A stretch of DNA of 8,254 bases from JAGLWP01 sp964444095 (GTDB lineage: Archaea > Nanobdellota > Nanobdellia > Pacearchaeales > GW2011-AR1): contig CAYUEW010000016.1 in the NCBI GenBank assembly GCA_964444095.1, positions 1 through 8,254 of the forward strand, read 5' to 3'. The notes below the pieces were generated by a model, which worked only from the letters and a program-made list of their open reading frames with translations, was not told where the DNA came from and ran no database searches. Below, piece after piece: positions 1 to 5,267 of the stretch; positions within the stretch are counted from its first letter, which is position 1, and every line of letters begins with the position of its first letter. Position numbers and translations under genes: made by a program.

Positions 1-3
1 TTA

Positions 4-75
4 CGCCCACGCCGGGAATCGAACCCGGGTTATATCCGCGACAGGGACATGTCATAGCCATTAGACCACGTAGGC
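4..75 (-). tRNA. tRNA-Asp (anticodon GUC)
   Basis: Read on the minus strand this folds as a complete 72-nt cloverleaf. The 7-bp acceptor stem pairs GCCTACG with CGTGGGC and includes one G-T wobble. The D stem is GTC/GAC, the anticodon stem TGTCC/GGATA, and the seven-base loop CTGTCGC carries anticodon GTC, which reads Asp GAC/GAU codons. The variable loop has four bases, and the T arm is CCGGG-TTCGATT-CCCGG. The discriminator base is G, as expected for tRNA-Asp. The 3' CCA is not encoded (TAA follows), so it must be added after transcription. No intron is present. A TATA box lies at the proper distance upstream. Confidence 0.97.
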
Positions 76-97
76 ATAATAGATTTTGTTAGAATGA

Positions 98-109
98 GTT
101 TATAAATTT
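98..109 (-). promoter_or_regulatory. TATA box of tRNA-Asp
   Basis: On the minus strand the motif TTTATAAA (99-106), preceded by the A-rich stretch GAGAAAA that could act as a BRE, has its first T 31 nt before the tRNA 5' end. This predicts a leader of only a few nucleotides, normal for archaeal tRNA genes. It lies between the tRNA and the stop codon of the small membrane protein gene. Confidence 0.75.
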
Positions 110-111
110 TC

Positions 112-369
112 TCACTTATGTCTAATCAATTGAACAAGACTATAAACCACACAAAGAATAAAATATGCAGGAATTACAATAACAACTAAAATAAAGAAAA
201 AAGCTTCATCTCCTCCTCGCGCATCAAACCAACCCTTAAACAAACCATAAATTAAATTATGTAACATAATAGAAACAAATCCTGCAACAACCATTATCCA
301 TGCTTTTTTCCACGTCAATAAAAGCCACTTATCCCACTTACTTTTTGATTTCAATTTTTTTCTTTCCAT
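112..369 (-). CDS. Small two-helix membrane protein, function unknown
   Basis: An 85-residue frame starting MERKKLK with a basic N-terminus (about residues 1-22), a first hydrophobic helix (about 22-45, containing MLHNLIYGL), a short loop with DARGGDE, and a second very hydrophobic helix (about 56-80). A basic end, IRHK, follows. The composition is that of a genuine small membrane protein, probably with both ends cytoplasmic. It overlaps the 3' end of serS by 32 bp on the same strand, suggesting co-transcription. A TATTAAAA stretch (397-404, minus) could also give it a weak promoter of its own. An upstream in-frame ATG at 411 would add 14 residues that are only another reading of the serS tail, so I prefer the start at 369. 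I do not recognise a named family. Confidence 0.72.
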   Translation of the reverse strand: MERKKLKSKSKWDKWLLLTWKKAWIMVVAGFVSIMLHNLIYGLFKGWFDARGGDEAFFFILVVIVIPAYFILCVVYSLVQLIRHK

Positions 370-1618
370 GCATATAAGGTTGCAGAACTTTCGGAATTTT
401 AATACTTCCATCTTTCTGCTGGTTATTCTCTATTAACGCGATTAAAGCTCTAGGAGATGCTAACACTGTATTATTCAATGTGTGTGCAAAATACGTCTTC
501 CCTCTATTTTCAATTTTAATATTTAATCTCCTTGCCTGTGCTTCTTCCATATTTGCCAAACTTCCTGCTTCCCAATATTTCTTTTGCCTTGGACTCCACG
601 CCTCAACATCACAACTTTTAGCTTTCAAATCCGCCAAATCTCCCGAACAACATTCTAAAATTCTAACAGGAATATCCAACGCCCTAAAAACATCAACAGT
701 ATGCTGAAGCATTTTTTTATACCATTTGTAAGAATCTTCTGGTTCACAAATCACCACCATCTCTTGTTTTTCAAATTGATGTAATCTGAAAAATCCTTTT
801 TCTTCAACACCATGACTTCCAATCTCTTTTCTAAAACAAGGCGAATAACTCGTGAGAGTAATCGGCAACACATGACCCTTAAGAGTTTTATCAATAAATC
901 GTCCAATCATAGAATGCTCACTCGTTCCAATAAGATACAAATCCTCTCCTTCAATCTTGTACATCATTCCATCTCTCTCGGCAAAACTCATAACTCCATC
1001 AACCACTGCACTTCGAATCATAAAAGGAGGAATCACATATGTAAAGTCTTTTTGTATCATATAATCCCTAGCAAAAGCAAGCATGGCTGAATGCAAAATC
1101 GCTAAATCCCCTGTCAAAAAATAAAATCCATTTCCAGAAGTTTCTCTCGCAGATTCAAAATCTACTCCCCCAATTTTTTCCGCTAATTCTACATGATTAA
1201 GAATTTTATAATCCGGAACAACTGGTTTTCCGATTCTCTTAATTTCCACATTTTCATTTTCATCTTTTCCAATCGGAACGCTCTCATGAATCATGTTCGG
1301 AATCTTAAACATAATTTCCCCAATCTTAATTTCCAACTTTCTCCGCTTCTCTTCTAATTTCGCAATTTTTCCGGGAATCGCTTTTGCTTCTGCTAACTCT
1401 TTATTTGCTTTTTTCTTTGCTTTTTTCAACTCACTAATCTTTTTAGAAACAATATTTCTTTCACCCCTTAATTTATCTTCCTTGTATTTTAATTTCCTCC
1501 ACTCTCCGTCCAATTTTTTTACTTCATCAACCAAAGGAAGTTTTTCCTCCTGAAATTTTTTCTTTATATTCTCTTTAACTAATTCAGAATTTTCTCTTAT
1601 AAGTTTTATATCAATCAT
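338..1618 (-). CDS. serS: Seryl-tRNA synthetase
   Basis: This enzyme charges tRNA-Ser with serine in two ATP-dependent steps. The 426 residues match the usual length of the standard (bacterial/eukaryotic-like) class II SerRS, not the rare methanogen type. An N-terminal Lys/Glu-rich antiparallel coiled coil (about 35-105) is the arm that grips the long variable arm of tRNA-Ser. The catalytic core shows TSE at 232-234, motif 2 from FRKEIGS (262-268) to HQFEKQE (280-286), QARR (361-364), and motif 3 with LNNT and ASPRALIALIEN (381-398), ending in IPKVLQPYM. The segment where many relatives have a Ser-Cys-Ser-Asn or SNC signature reads GSLAN here, lacking the cysteine. It has its own TATA box and is divergent from the membrane gene starting at 1693. 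Confidence 0.97.
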   Translation of the reverse strand: MIDIKLIRENSELVKENIKKKFQEEKLPLVDEVKKLDGEWRKLKYKEDKLRGERNIVSKKISELKKAKKKANKELAEAKAIPGKIAKLEEKRRKLEIKIGEIMFKIPNMIHESVPIGKDENENVEIKRIGKPVVPDYKILNHVELAEKIGGVDFESARETSGNGFYFLTGDLAILHSAMLAFARDYMIQKDFTYVIPPFMIRSAVVDGVMSFAERDGMMYKIEGEDLYLIGTSEHSMIGRFIDKTLKGHVLPITLTSYSPCFRKEIGSHGVEEKGFFRLHQFEKQEMVVICEPEDSYKWYKKMLQHTVDVFRALDIPVRILECCSGDLADLKAKSCDVEAWSPRQKKYWEAGSLANMEEAQARRLNIKIENRGKTYFAHTLNNTVLASPRALIALIENNQQKDGSIKIPKVLQPYMHGKKKIEIKK

Positions 1619-1638
1619 AAACCAAATAAAGAAACATT

Positions 1639-1649
1639 ATATTTAAATC
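1639..1649 (-). promoter_or_regulatory. TATA box of serS, leaderless spacing
   Basis: On the minus strand GATTTAAATAT contains TTTAAA (1642-1647), whose first T is 29 nt before the serS ATG. Initiation about 26 nt downstream of the box centre would fall on the start codon itself. No Shine-Dalgarno motif is visible between box and ATG, consistent with a leaderless mRNA. Confidence 0.65.
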
Positions 1650-1661
1650 TTATTAGCGACA

Positions 1662-1672
1662 CTTTTAAAAAC
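1662..1672 (+). promoter_or_regulatory. TATA box of the membrane gene at 1693
   Basis: CTTTTAAAAAC has TTTAAAAA beginning 29 nt before the ATG at 1693, the same spacing as other genes here. It is separate from the serS box on the opposite strand: the 74-bp intergenic region holds two back-to-back promoters. Confidence 0.65.
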
Positions 1673-1692
1673 AATAACGCCTAAATGAATTA

Positions 1693-2367
1693 ATGGCAGA
1701 GGTGGGAAATGTTACGAGCTCAATTGTAGAAGGTTACAACTTATTTATTACTTCGCTTCCGACGTGGGCACAAAATTTCGTGAATTTATTTTTCCTTATC
1801 CTTTTAGTTTTCCTTTACTCTTTTTTCGTTTGGAAATTCTATAGATTTGTAGCAAAAAAAAATATTTTCGGCTTAGACTTAAATCAATATAATAAAACAG
1901 AGCATCCATTCTTCACAAAAGTTTTCGCGGGAGGTTTTTATTTCTTAGAATATATCATCATTTTACCATTTATGATTTTCTTCTGGTTTGCAATATTCAC
2001 TTTATTTTTAATCTTACTAACAGATAGTTTAGAAGTAGGTACCCTTTTAACAGTCGCAGCAGTAATCGTCGCAACAATCCGATTGTCTTGCTATTACAAA
2101 GAAGACCTCGCAAAAGACCTCGCAAAACTTTTACCATTCACTCTCTTAGCAGTTTCATTGCTTAATCAAAGTTCATTCAATTTCGAAAGAATCTTAAGTC
2201 ATTTTGCAGCGATACCTAGTTATTTTAACAAAATCTTAATTTACTTATTATTTATTGTTCTCTTAGAAGTAGTTCTTCGATTCTTTGATTTTATCTTTTC
2301 ATTATTTGGGTTAGAGGAAACTAATGAATCTATAATCGAAAAAGAAACGGATAAAAACCTAGCATAA
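1693..2367 (+). CDS. Integral membrane protein, about five helices, unknown function
   Basis: A 224-residue, strongly hydrophobic protein with probable membrane segments at about 27-50, 82-109, 114-131, 144-158 and 178-205, and a charged C-terminal tail (EETNESIIEKETDKNLA). No signal peptide is evident. A loop before the fourth segment carries an acidic/basic stretch, YYKEDLAKDLAKLLPF, encoded partly by a perfect 12-bp tandem repeat (2104-2127). No catalytic or metal-binding motif stands out, and I do not recognise a named family. The start is set by a TATA box with leaderless spacing. It is divergent from serS and followed after 55 bp by the cation transporter gene, which has its own promoter-like region. 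The frame is complete, and its AT-rich codon use matches the neighbours. Confidence 0.85.
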   Translation: MAEVGNVTSSIVEGYNLFITSLPTWAQNFVNLFFLILLVFLYSFFVWKFYRFVAKKNIFGLDLNQYNKTEHPFFTKVFAGGFYFLEYIIILPFMIFFWFAIFTLFLILLTDSLEVGTLLTVAAVIVATIRLSCYYKEDLAKDLAKLLPFTLLAVSLLNQSSFNFERILSHFAAIPSYFNKILIYLLFIVLLEVVLRFFDFIFSLFGLEETNESIIEKETDKNLA

Positions 2368-2383
2368 CCCCCAACAAGACATA

Positions 2384-2394
2384 AATTTTAAAAA
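2384..2394 (+). promoter_or_regulatory. Putative TATA box of the cation transporter gene, atypical spacing
   Basis: AATTTTAAAAA contains TTTAAA (2387-2392), whose first T lies 36 nt before the ATG at 2423, against 27-29 nt for the other protein genes. Initiation would give a short leader of about 7-9 nt. A second AAATTTAAAA at 2408-2417 is too close to the start to be the box. Confidence 0.5.
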
Positions 2395-2407
2395 GAACTT
2401 TGTTCTT
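2393..2407. repeat. Inverted repeat before the cation transporter gene
   Basis: AAGAAC-TTT-GTTCTT is a perfect 6-bp inverted repeat with a 3-nt centre. It lies between the putative TATA box and the expected transcription start, a classical position for an archaeal repressor operator. It could instead be a weak hairpin ending the upstream transcript, although the tract that follows is AAATTTAAAA and not a T run. Confidence 0.45.
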
Positions 2408-2422
2408 AAATTTAAAAGAGAA

Positions 2423-3043
2423 ATGATACCAACAATTATCCTTATGATTCTAGGATTCGCAGCTTTTTTTGCGACAGGCATAGATGATACGGTCGCATAT
2501 GCTGGTTCATATTTAGAAAACCGAAAAAAAAGTTATAAGATATTAATTTCTTTGGGAATCATTCTTGGCACTCTAATCGCGTTGGGAGTTTCTATTTTTG
2601 CAGGTTCATTAATGGAAAAATACATTGTAGTTAATGGGAAACCAATCGGTAATATTGTAGGGGGTGTTGTGTTAACAACATTGGGATTGGTGATGTTTAC
2701 AAGAGGCTCATGGTCAAAACACAAAAAAAAGAAACCGCTTAAGAGAATAGAAAAACATTCAAAAACAGAAAAGACAAGCAAATTTCATGGAATAAAATTT
2801 TTGGGATTGGGTATGCTTTTATTTTTTGCTACAGGTATTGATGATATCATTGCTTATTCTAATCTTATTATGGCAAAGGGTTCTTGGTGGGAAATTTGTA
2901 CCGGCGTGCTAATCGCAACATTTGTATCTCTCTTTATTGCTCATATTTTATCTGATAAACTAAAGCGATTGCCTCATCCAGAAAAAATCGGAGCAGGAAT
3001 CGTGATGGTCATTGGTGTTCTTTTAGCATTAGGAGTTTTATAA
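2423..3043 (+). CDS. Predicted Cad/LysE-superfamily cation transporter
   Basis: A 206-residue protein with six probable helices in two homologous halves. Each half opens with nearly the same segment: FFATGIDD at 15-22 and again at 134-141, followed by a (T/I)-(V/I)-A-Y stretch. The halves are joined by a Lys/Arg-rich cytoplasmic loop (about 97-122). Paired acidic residues in helix 1 and helix 4 of a duplicated 3+3-helix protein are typical of the CadD/LysE/TerC/GDT1 group of metal and small-solute exporters. The ATxIDD form is closest to what I recall of the cadmium-resistance (CadD) family. The substrate, likely a divalent cation, is an inference. The gene stands alone, with an unusual promoter spacing and an inverted repeat upstream that hint at regulation. 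Confidence 0.75.
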   Translation: MIPTIILMILGFAAFFATGIDDTVAYAGSYLENRKKSYKILISLGIILGTLIALGVSIFAGSLMEKYIVVNGKPIGNIVGGVVLTTLGLVMFTRGSWSKHKKKKPLKRIEKHSKTEKTSKFHGIKFLGLGMLLFFATGIDDIIAYSNLIMAKGSWWEICTGVLIATFVSLFIAHILSDKLKRLPHPEKIGAGIVMVIGVLLALGVL

Positions 3044-3065
3044 TTCCCAATTCTCAAACAACAAG

Positions 3066-3075
3066 ATTTTTAAAT
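3066..3075 (+). promoter_or_regulatory. TATA box of the uS10 gene
   Basis: ATTTTTAAAT contains TTTAAA (3069-3074), with its first T 27 nt before the ATG at 3096. This predicts initiation at or within a base or two of the start codon. No Shine-Dalgarno motif is seen. Confidence 0.6.
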
Positions 3076-3095
3076 CAATTTCTTATATTTCTTGT

Positions 3096-3404
3096 ATGCC
3101 AAAAGTAAGAATAAAATTAAACAGCACAGATATTGAAATGCTCAATACTATTTGCAATAATATCAGTGATATTGCTAAAAAATCAGGCGTGCCTGTTTCG
3201 GGTCCTGTCCCATTACCCACAAAAAAACTCAAAGTAACAACAAGAAAATCCCCTTGTGGAGACGGAACAGCTACATTCGATAGATTTGAAATGAGAATAC
3301 ATAAAAGATTAATTGACTTCCCAACAAATGAAAAAGTTCTTCACCACATTATGAAAATGAATATTCCAAAAAATGTTAATATCAAGATAGAAATGAAAGA
3401 CTAA
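3096..3404 (+). CDS. rps10: Small ribosomal subunit protein uS10 (S10p)
   Basis: A 102-residue protein, the normal archaeal uS10 length. Family marks include the N-terminal strand KVRIKLNSTD, the SGPVPLPTKK loop (about 35-44) that reaches into the 30S head, and the very characteristic block KSPCGDGTATFDRFEMRIHKRLID (about 51-74). A C-terminal strand NVNIKIEMKD follows. uS10 is a component of the 30S head. In many archaea this gene follows the EF-1alpha gene; here it stands alone after the cation transporter gene and has its own TATA box. The frame is complete and unremarkable in base use. Confidence 0.97.
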   Translation: MPKVRIKLNSTDIEMLNTICNNISDIAKKSGVPVSGPVPLPTKKLKVTTRKSPCGDGTATFDRFEMRIHKRLIDFPTNEKVLHHIMKMNIPKNVNIKIEMKD

Positions 3405-3409
3405 TCAAA

Positions 3410-3423
3410 ACATTTATAAATAA
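3410..3423 (+). promoter_or_regulatory. TATA box of the candidate small RNA
   Basis: Six bases after the uS10 stop codon, ACATTTATAAATAA contains TTTATAAA (3413-3420), the same octamer as the tRNA-Asp promoter, preceded by a BRE-like CAAAA. Applying the 27-29 nt spacing seen for the protein genes puts initiation at about 3440-3442, exactly where the first UUCG hairpin begins. No start codon lies at the matching position, so this box is not explained by a protein gene. Confidence 0.6.
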
Positions 3424-3440
3424 TAAAATGCTAATATATT

Positions 3441-3494
3441 TGTCTGACTTCGGTTAGATATTGGGAGTTGACTTCGGTTTTCTCCCTTTTTTTT
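3441..3494 (+). ncRNA. Candidate tiny structured RNA: two UUCG-tetraloop hairpins and a U tract
   Basis: Hairpin 1 (3441-3460) pairs TGTCTGAC with GTTAGATA around a TTCG loop. Hairpin 2 (3463-3486) pairs GGGAG with CTCCC and, after a 2-nt T-T internal mismatch, GAC with GTT around a second TTCG loop. Both loops are closed by C-G, the exceptionally stable cUUCGg form, and only on this strand. An 11-nt direct repeat TGACTTCGGTT (3445-3455 and 3469-3479) covers both loops. Two bases separate the hairpins, and eight T follow. With its own TATA box upstream and a separate one downstream for the next gene, this looks like an independent transcript of about 52 nt. It contains no convincing reading frame and matches no RNA family I know. 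The alternative is a tandem terminator of the uS10 mRNA. Confidence 0.55.
3463..3494 (+). terminator. Hairpin plus T8 transcription terminator
   Basis: A GC-rich outer stem (GGGAG/CTCCC), an inner 3-bp stem capped by cUUCGg, and an uninterrupted run of eight T (3487-3494) form the shape of an intrinsic terminator. Archaeal RNA polymerase stops at T tracts, so this would end either the candidate small RNA or the uS10 mRNA and insulate the PC4-like gene, whose TATA box begins 13 bases later. Confidence 0.6.
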
Positions 3495-3506
3495 ATTTAT
3501 CTAAAT

Positions 3507-3516
3507 CTTTAAAAAT
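3507..3516 (+). promoter_or_regulatory. TATA box of the PC4-like gene
   Basis: The decamer CTTTAAAAAT starts exactly 30 nt before the ATG at 3537. The identical decamer at the identical distance precedes aIF5B (5238-5247) and eS6 (7039-7048), which makes this a recurrent leaderless promoter of this genome. Confidence 0.7.
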
Positions 3517-3536
3517 AAACATTTCTTACACAAATC

Positions 3537-3836
3537 ATGGAAAAAGACATTGGAAAAATAAACAAAGGAGAATATCAAGGCACAGTAACTGAGATTGTTC
3601 TTGGAGTCAGAGAATACAACGGAAAAGTTGGACTTGATATAAGAGAATTTGTTACAAGTGAAAAATATACTGGACCCACAAAAAAAGGATTAAGGATTCC
3701 GGCTGAAAAATTTCAAGCATTTAAAGAGATGATTAATTCAGTTGCAGAAGAAGACATGAAACAACCAGAACAAGAAGCACCTTCTGAACAACCAGCAGAA
3801 CAAACTTCTTTAGATGAAGCTAATCCTGATTATTAA
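3537..3836 (+). CDS. PC4/p15-like ssDNA-binding transcriptional coactivator
   Basis: A 99-residue protein. Residues 6-68 match the PC4 (p15/Sub1) fold: a strand with VREYNGK (24-30), LDIREF (33-38), then GPTKKGLRIP (46-55), and a helix beginning AEKFQAFKEMI. The paired pattern of a (V/I)REY strand, a DIRE(F/Y) strand and a P(T/G)KKG(I/L) turn is typical of the family, which binds single-stranded or unwound DNA as a dimer and acts in transcription and DNA repair. The C-terminal third (70-99) is acidic and rich in Gln, Pro and Glu, probably disordered. The gene stands alone with its own TATA box, downstream of the candidate small RNA. Family assignment is fairly secure; its role in this organism is inferred. 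Confidence 0.8.
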   Translation: MEKDIGKINKGEYQGTVTEIVLGVREYNGKVGLDIREFVTSEKYTGPTKKGLRIPAEKFQAFKEMINSVAEEDMKQPEQEAPSEQPAEQTSLDEANPDY

Positions 3837-3847
3837 CCCACCAAAAA

Positions 3848-3858
3848 GTTTTAAAATC
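3848..3858 (+). promoter_or_regulatory. TATA box of the thioredoxin-CcdA operon
   Basis: GTTTTAAAATC, preceded by a BRE-like CCAAAAA, contains TTTAAA with its first T 29 nt before the ATG at 3879. The spacing predicts leaderless transcription of the first gene. Confidence 0.65.
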
Positions 3859-3878
3859 TATTTTTCTTTAATCTCTTA

Positions 3879-4217
3879 ATGAAAGGAAAAAAGTGGGTAA
3901 CAATAGCAATTATCGTCGCTGTAATAATTCTTGCATTTTTCTTAATCAATAAACCATTAAGTGAAGAAGTTTCAAAATCAACTGCCCAATGCATAGGAGA
4001 GAATTCTGAATTATACATACAACTAGGTTGTCATGCTTGTGAAATTCAAGAGGAGCTCTTCGGAGAAAATGCAAAATATCTTACAATTATTGATTGCTTC
4101 TTTCAAACAGGAGATTGTTCTGTTATCACCCATACTCCAACCTGGATAATAAATGGAGAAAAATATATTGGGGTCCAAAATCTTGAAATATTAAAAGGGC
4201 TCACTGGTTGCAACTAA
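3879..4217 (+). CDS. Membrane-anchored thioredoxin-like domain (VKOR-type)
   Basis: A 112-residue protein with a basic start (MKGKKW) and one hydrophobic helix (about 7-24) acting as anchor or uncleaved signal, followed by a small extracytoplasmic domain. It has a CHAC redox motif (51-54), a downstream Cys pair in the order IIDCFFQTGDC (73, 80), the cis-proline signature TPTWIINGEKYIGVQ (86-100), and TGC near the end. This arrangement is that of the thioredoxin-like domain fused to the C-terminus of bacterial and archaeal vitamin K epoxide reductase homologues, here without the VKOR membrane part. It probably exchanges disulfides outside the cytoplasm. The next gene, one base away, encodes a CcdA-like protein that could supply electrons through the membrane. 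Whether it acts as oxidase, reductase or isomerase cannot be read from the sequence. Confidence 0.85.
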   Translation: MKGKKWVTIAIIVAVIILAFFLINKPLSEEVSKSTAQCIGENSELYIQLGCHACEIQEELFGENAKYLTIIDCFFQTGDCSVITHTPTWIINGEKYIGVQNLEILKGLTGCN

Positions 4218-4218
4218 A

Positions 4219-4923
4219 ATGATTGATGGATTAAACTTTGGGAGAATAACTTTGCTTGCTTTGGCAGATTCTGTTAATCCTTGTGCTATGGCTGTACTCA
4301 CAATGGTTCTCATCACAATTTTAATTCAAAATCCCGGCAAACGAAAAAAAGTTCTTTACGCAGGTTTAGCATTTGCAAGTTCTATTTTTGTTGGTTACTT
4401 ATTTTACGGCCTAATCATAATTCAATTCTTCAAGACTTTTGCAGAAGTGTTAAGAGAAAATTCGGTTTTGATTTATAGGGGTCTTGCCATTTTCGCAATG
4501 GTTCTTGGAGGATTGAATATTAAAGATTTTTTCATGTATAAAAAAGGAGGCGTGGGTACAGAAATGCCAATATGGATGAGACCCAAAGCCAAAAAAGTTA
4601 TACAAAAGATTACCTCTCCAAGAGGTGCATTTATCATTGGATTTTTAGTTACATTATTCTTACTTCCTTGCACCATCGGACCTTACATTATCGCTTCAGG
4701 ATTACTTTCAGAGTTAGGAACACTCGGCGCATTACCCTGGCTTATGTATTATAATCTCTTATTCATTTTACCAATGGTAATTATTGTAGGCCTAGTTTAT
4801 TATGGTTTCACCAAAGTTCAAGAAGTTTCTGGTTGGAAGGATAAGAATATTAAATTTTTACATTTAATCGCGGGGATTCTTTTGTTCATAGTGGGATTTG
4901 CGTTATTAATTGGTTGGTTGTAA
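4219..4923 (+). CDS. CcdA/DsbD-family transmembrane electron carrier
   Basis: A 234-residue protein with about six hydrophobic helices. The two family cysteines are present: C22 in DSVNPCAMAVL at the start of helix 1, and C151 in LLPCTIGPY at the start of a later helix, each next to proline. In CcdA and the central domain of DsbD this pair takes electrons from cytoplasmic thioredoxin and passes them outward to a thioredoxin-like partner. The preceding gene, ending one base before this ATG, encodes just such a membrane-anchored domain, so the two form an operon and probably a working pair. The partner could feed cytochrome maturation or disulfide reduction of secreted proteins; no cytochrome genes are visible here. 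An ATTAAAA stretch at 4190-4196 has near-promoter spacing but lies in coding sequence and is weak evidence for a second start. Confidence 0.9.
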   Translation: MIDGLNFGRITLLALADSVNPCAMAVLTMVLITILIQNPGKRKKVLYAGLAFASSIFVGYLFYGLIIIQFFKTFAEVLRENSVLIYRGLAIFAMVLGGLNIKDFFMYKKGGVGTEMPIWMRPKAKKVIQKITSPRGAFIIGFLVTLFLLPCTIGPYIIASGLLSELGTLGALPWLMYYNLLFILPMVIIVGLVYYGFTKVQEVSGWKDKNIKFLHLIAGILLFIVGFALLIGWL

Positions 4924-5217
4924 TCAATAACTTGGCATTAATTCATTATGTCCAAATTGTATAACTAAATCTACTTTTGGTTTTATTTGTTCTAAACCAA
5001 CAGGAGTATCACACGCGCCAAAACAGCTTCCAAACCAAATCAAAAAAGTTGCTTTTGTCTTTTCTTCCAAAAAATCAACAACAGCAGTCGCATAAAGTTT
5101 CAAACCGTCTGGAAACTGCAATAAAACGAGTTTTGCTTTAGTCTTAACTATCTCTTTCACAACTTTCTCTAATTCTAAATCATATTTTTCATTTAATTGT
5201 TCAAGTGTATATGCCAT
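4924..5217 (-). pseudogene. Truncated Dph2-like diphthamide synthesis protein (N-terminal domain only)
   Basis: This 97-residue frame matches the first of the three domains of archaeal Dph2. It has LLQFPDGL (32-39), the GSCFGACD block (63-70) holding the first iron-sulfur cysteine (C65), and VDLVIQFGHNELMPS near its end. Archaeal Dph2, a radical enzyme that starts diphthamide synthesis on the EF2 histidine, is about 340 residues long and needs three cysteines, one per domain, for its 4Fe-4S cluster. Here the second and third domains are absent, so it cannot form that cluster alone. The TGA stop lies directly next to the stop of the convergent CcdA-like gene, with no base between them. The frame and promoter are otherwise intact, so it may be a recent remnant, a half of a split gene, or an assembly junction. 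Confidence 0.7.
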
Positions 5218-5237
5218 AAAAAAATTTATATCTTAAC

Positions 5238-5247
5238 CTTTAAAAAT
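5238..5247. promoter_or_regulatory. Shared bidirectional TATA element
   Basis: CTTTAAAAAT lies in the middle of the 50-bp gap between two divergent ATGs (5217 on the minus strand, 5268 on the plus strand). Its palindromic core TTTAAA (5239-5244) has its first T 29 nt before the aIF5B start on the plus strand and 27 nt before the Dph2-fragment start on the minus strand. Both distances fit the leaderless spacing seen elsewhere in the window, and no second convincing box is present. TATAAATT (5223-5230) is too close to the minus-strand ATG to serve it. Confidence 0.65.
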
Positions 5248-5267
5248 CCTCTGACATTCAAGAACAT

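Noticed and set aside
370..411. Longer start at 411 for the small membrane protein
   Set aside because: The extra 14 residues fall within serS coding sequence and add nothing membrane-like; the ATG at 369 gives a typical basic start and has a TA-rich box nearer the proper distance. The choice remains uncertain.
480..1553. Three plus-strand open frames (480-707, 812-1090, 1293-1553) antisense to serS
   Set aside because: They lie wholly opposite a well-supported seryl-tRNA synthetase, resemble no family, and have no promoter box at the spacing used by the real genes.
3441..3486. The paired hairpins as a CRISPR repeat, tRNA fragment or known riboswitch
   Set aside because: There are only two copies of an 11-nt repeat with no spacer pattern, no cloverleaf, and no known aptamer core; the downstream gene starts from its own promoter beyond the T run, so it cannot act as its leader.
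4190..4196. ATTAAAA as an internal promoter for the CcdA-like gene
   Set aside because: The spacing to the ATG is right, but the bases are coding sequence of an AT-rich gene and the one-base gap makes co-transcription the simpler reading.
4281..4754. Overlapping frames inside the CcdA-like gene (4281-4478 and 4572-4754 plus, 4473-4676 minus)
   Set aside because: The CcdA-like frame is intact with both family cysteines; these alternatives have no recognisable content. The minus-strand frame was also checked as a possible continuation of Dph2 and does not resemble it.
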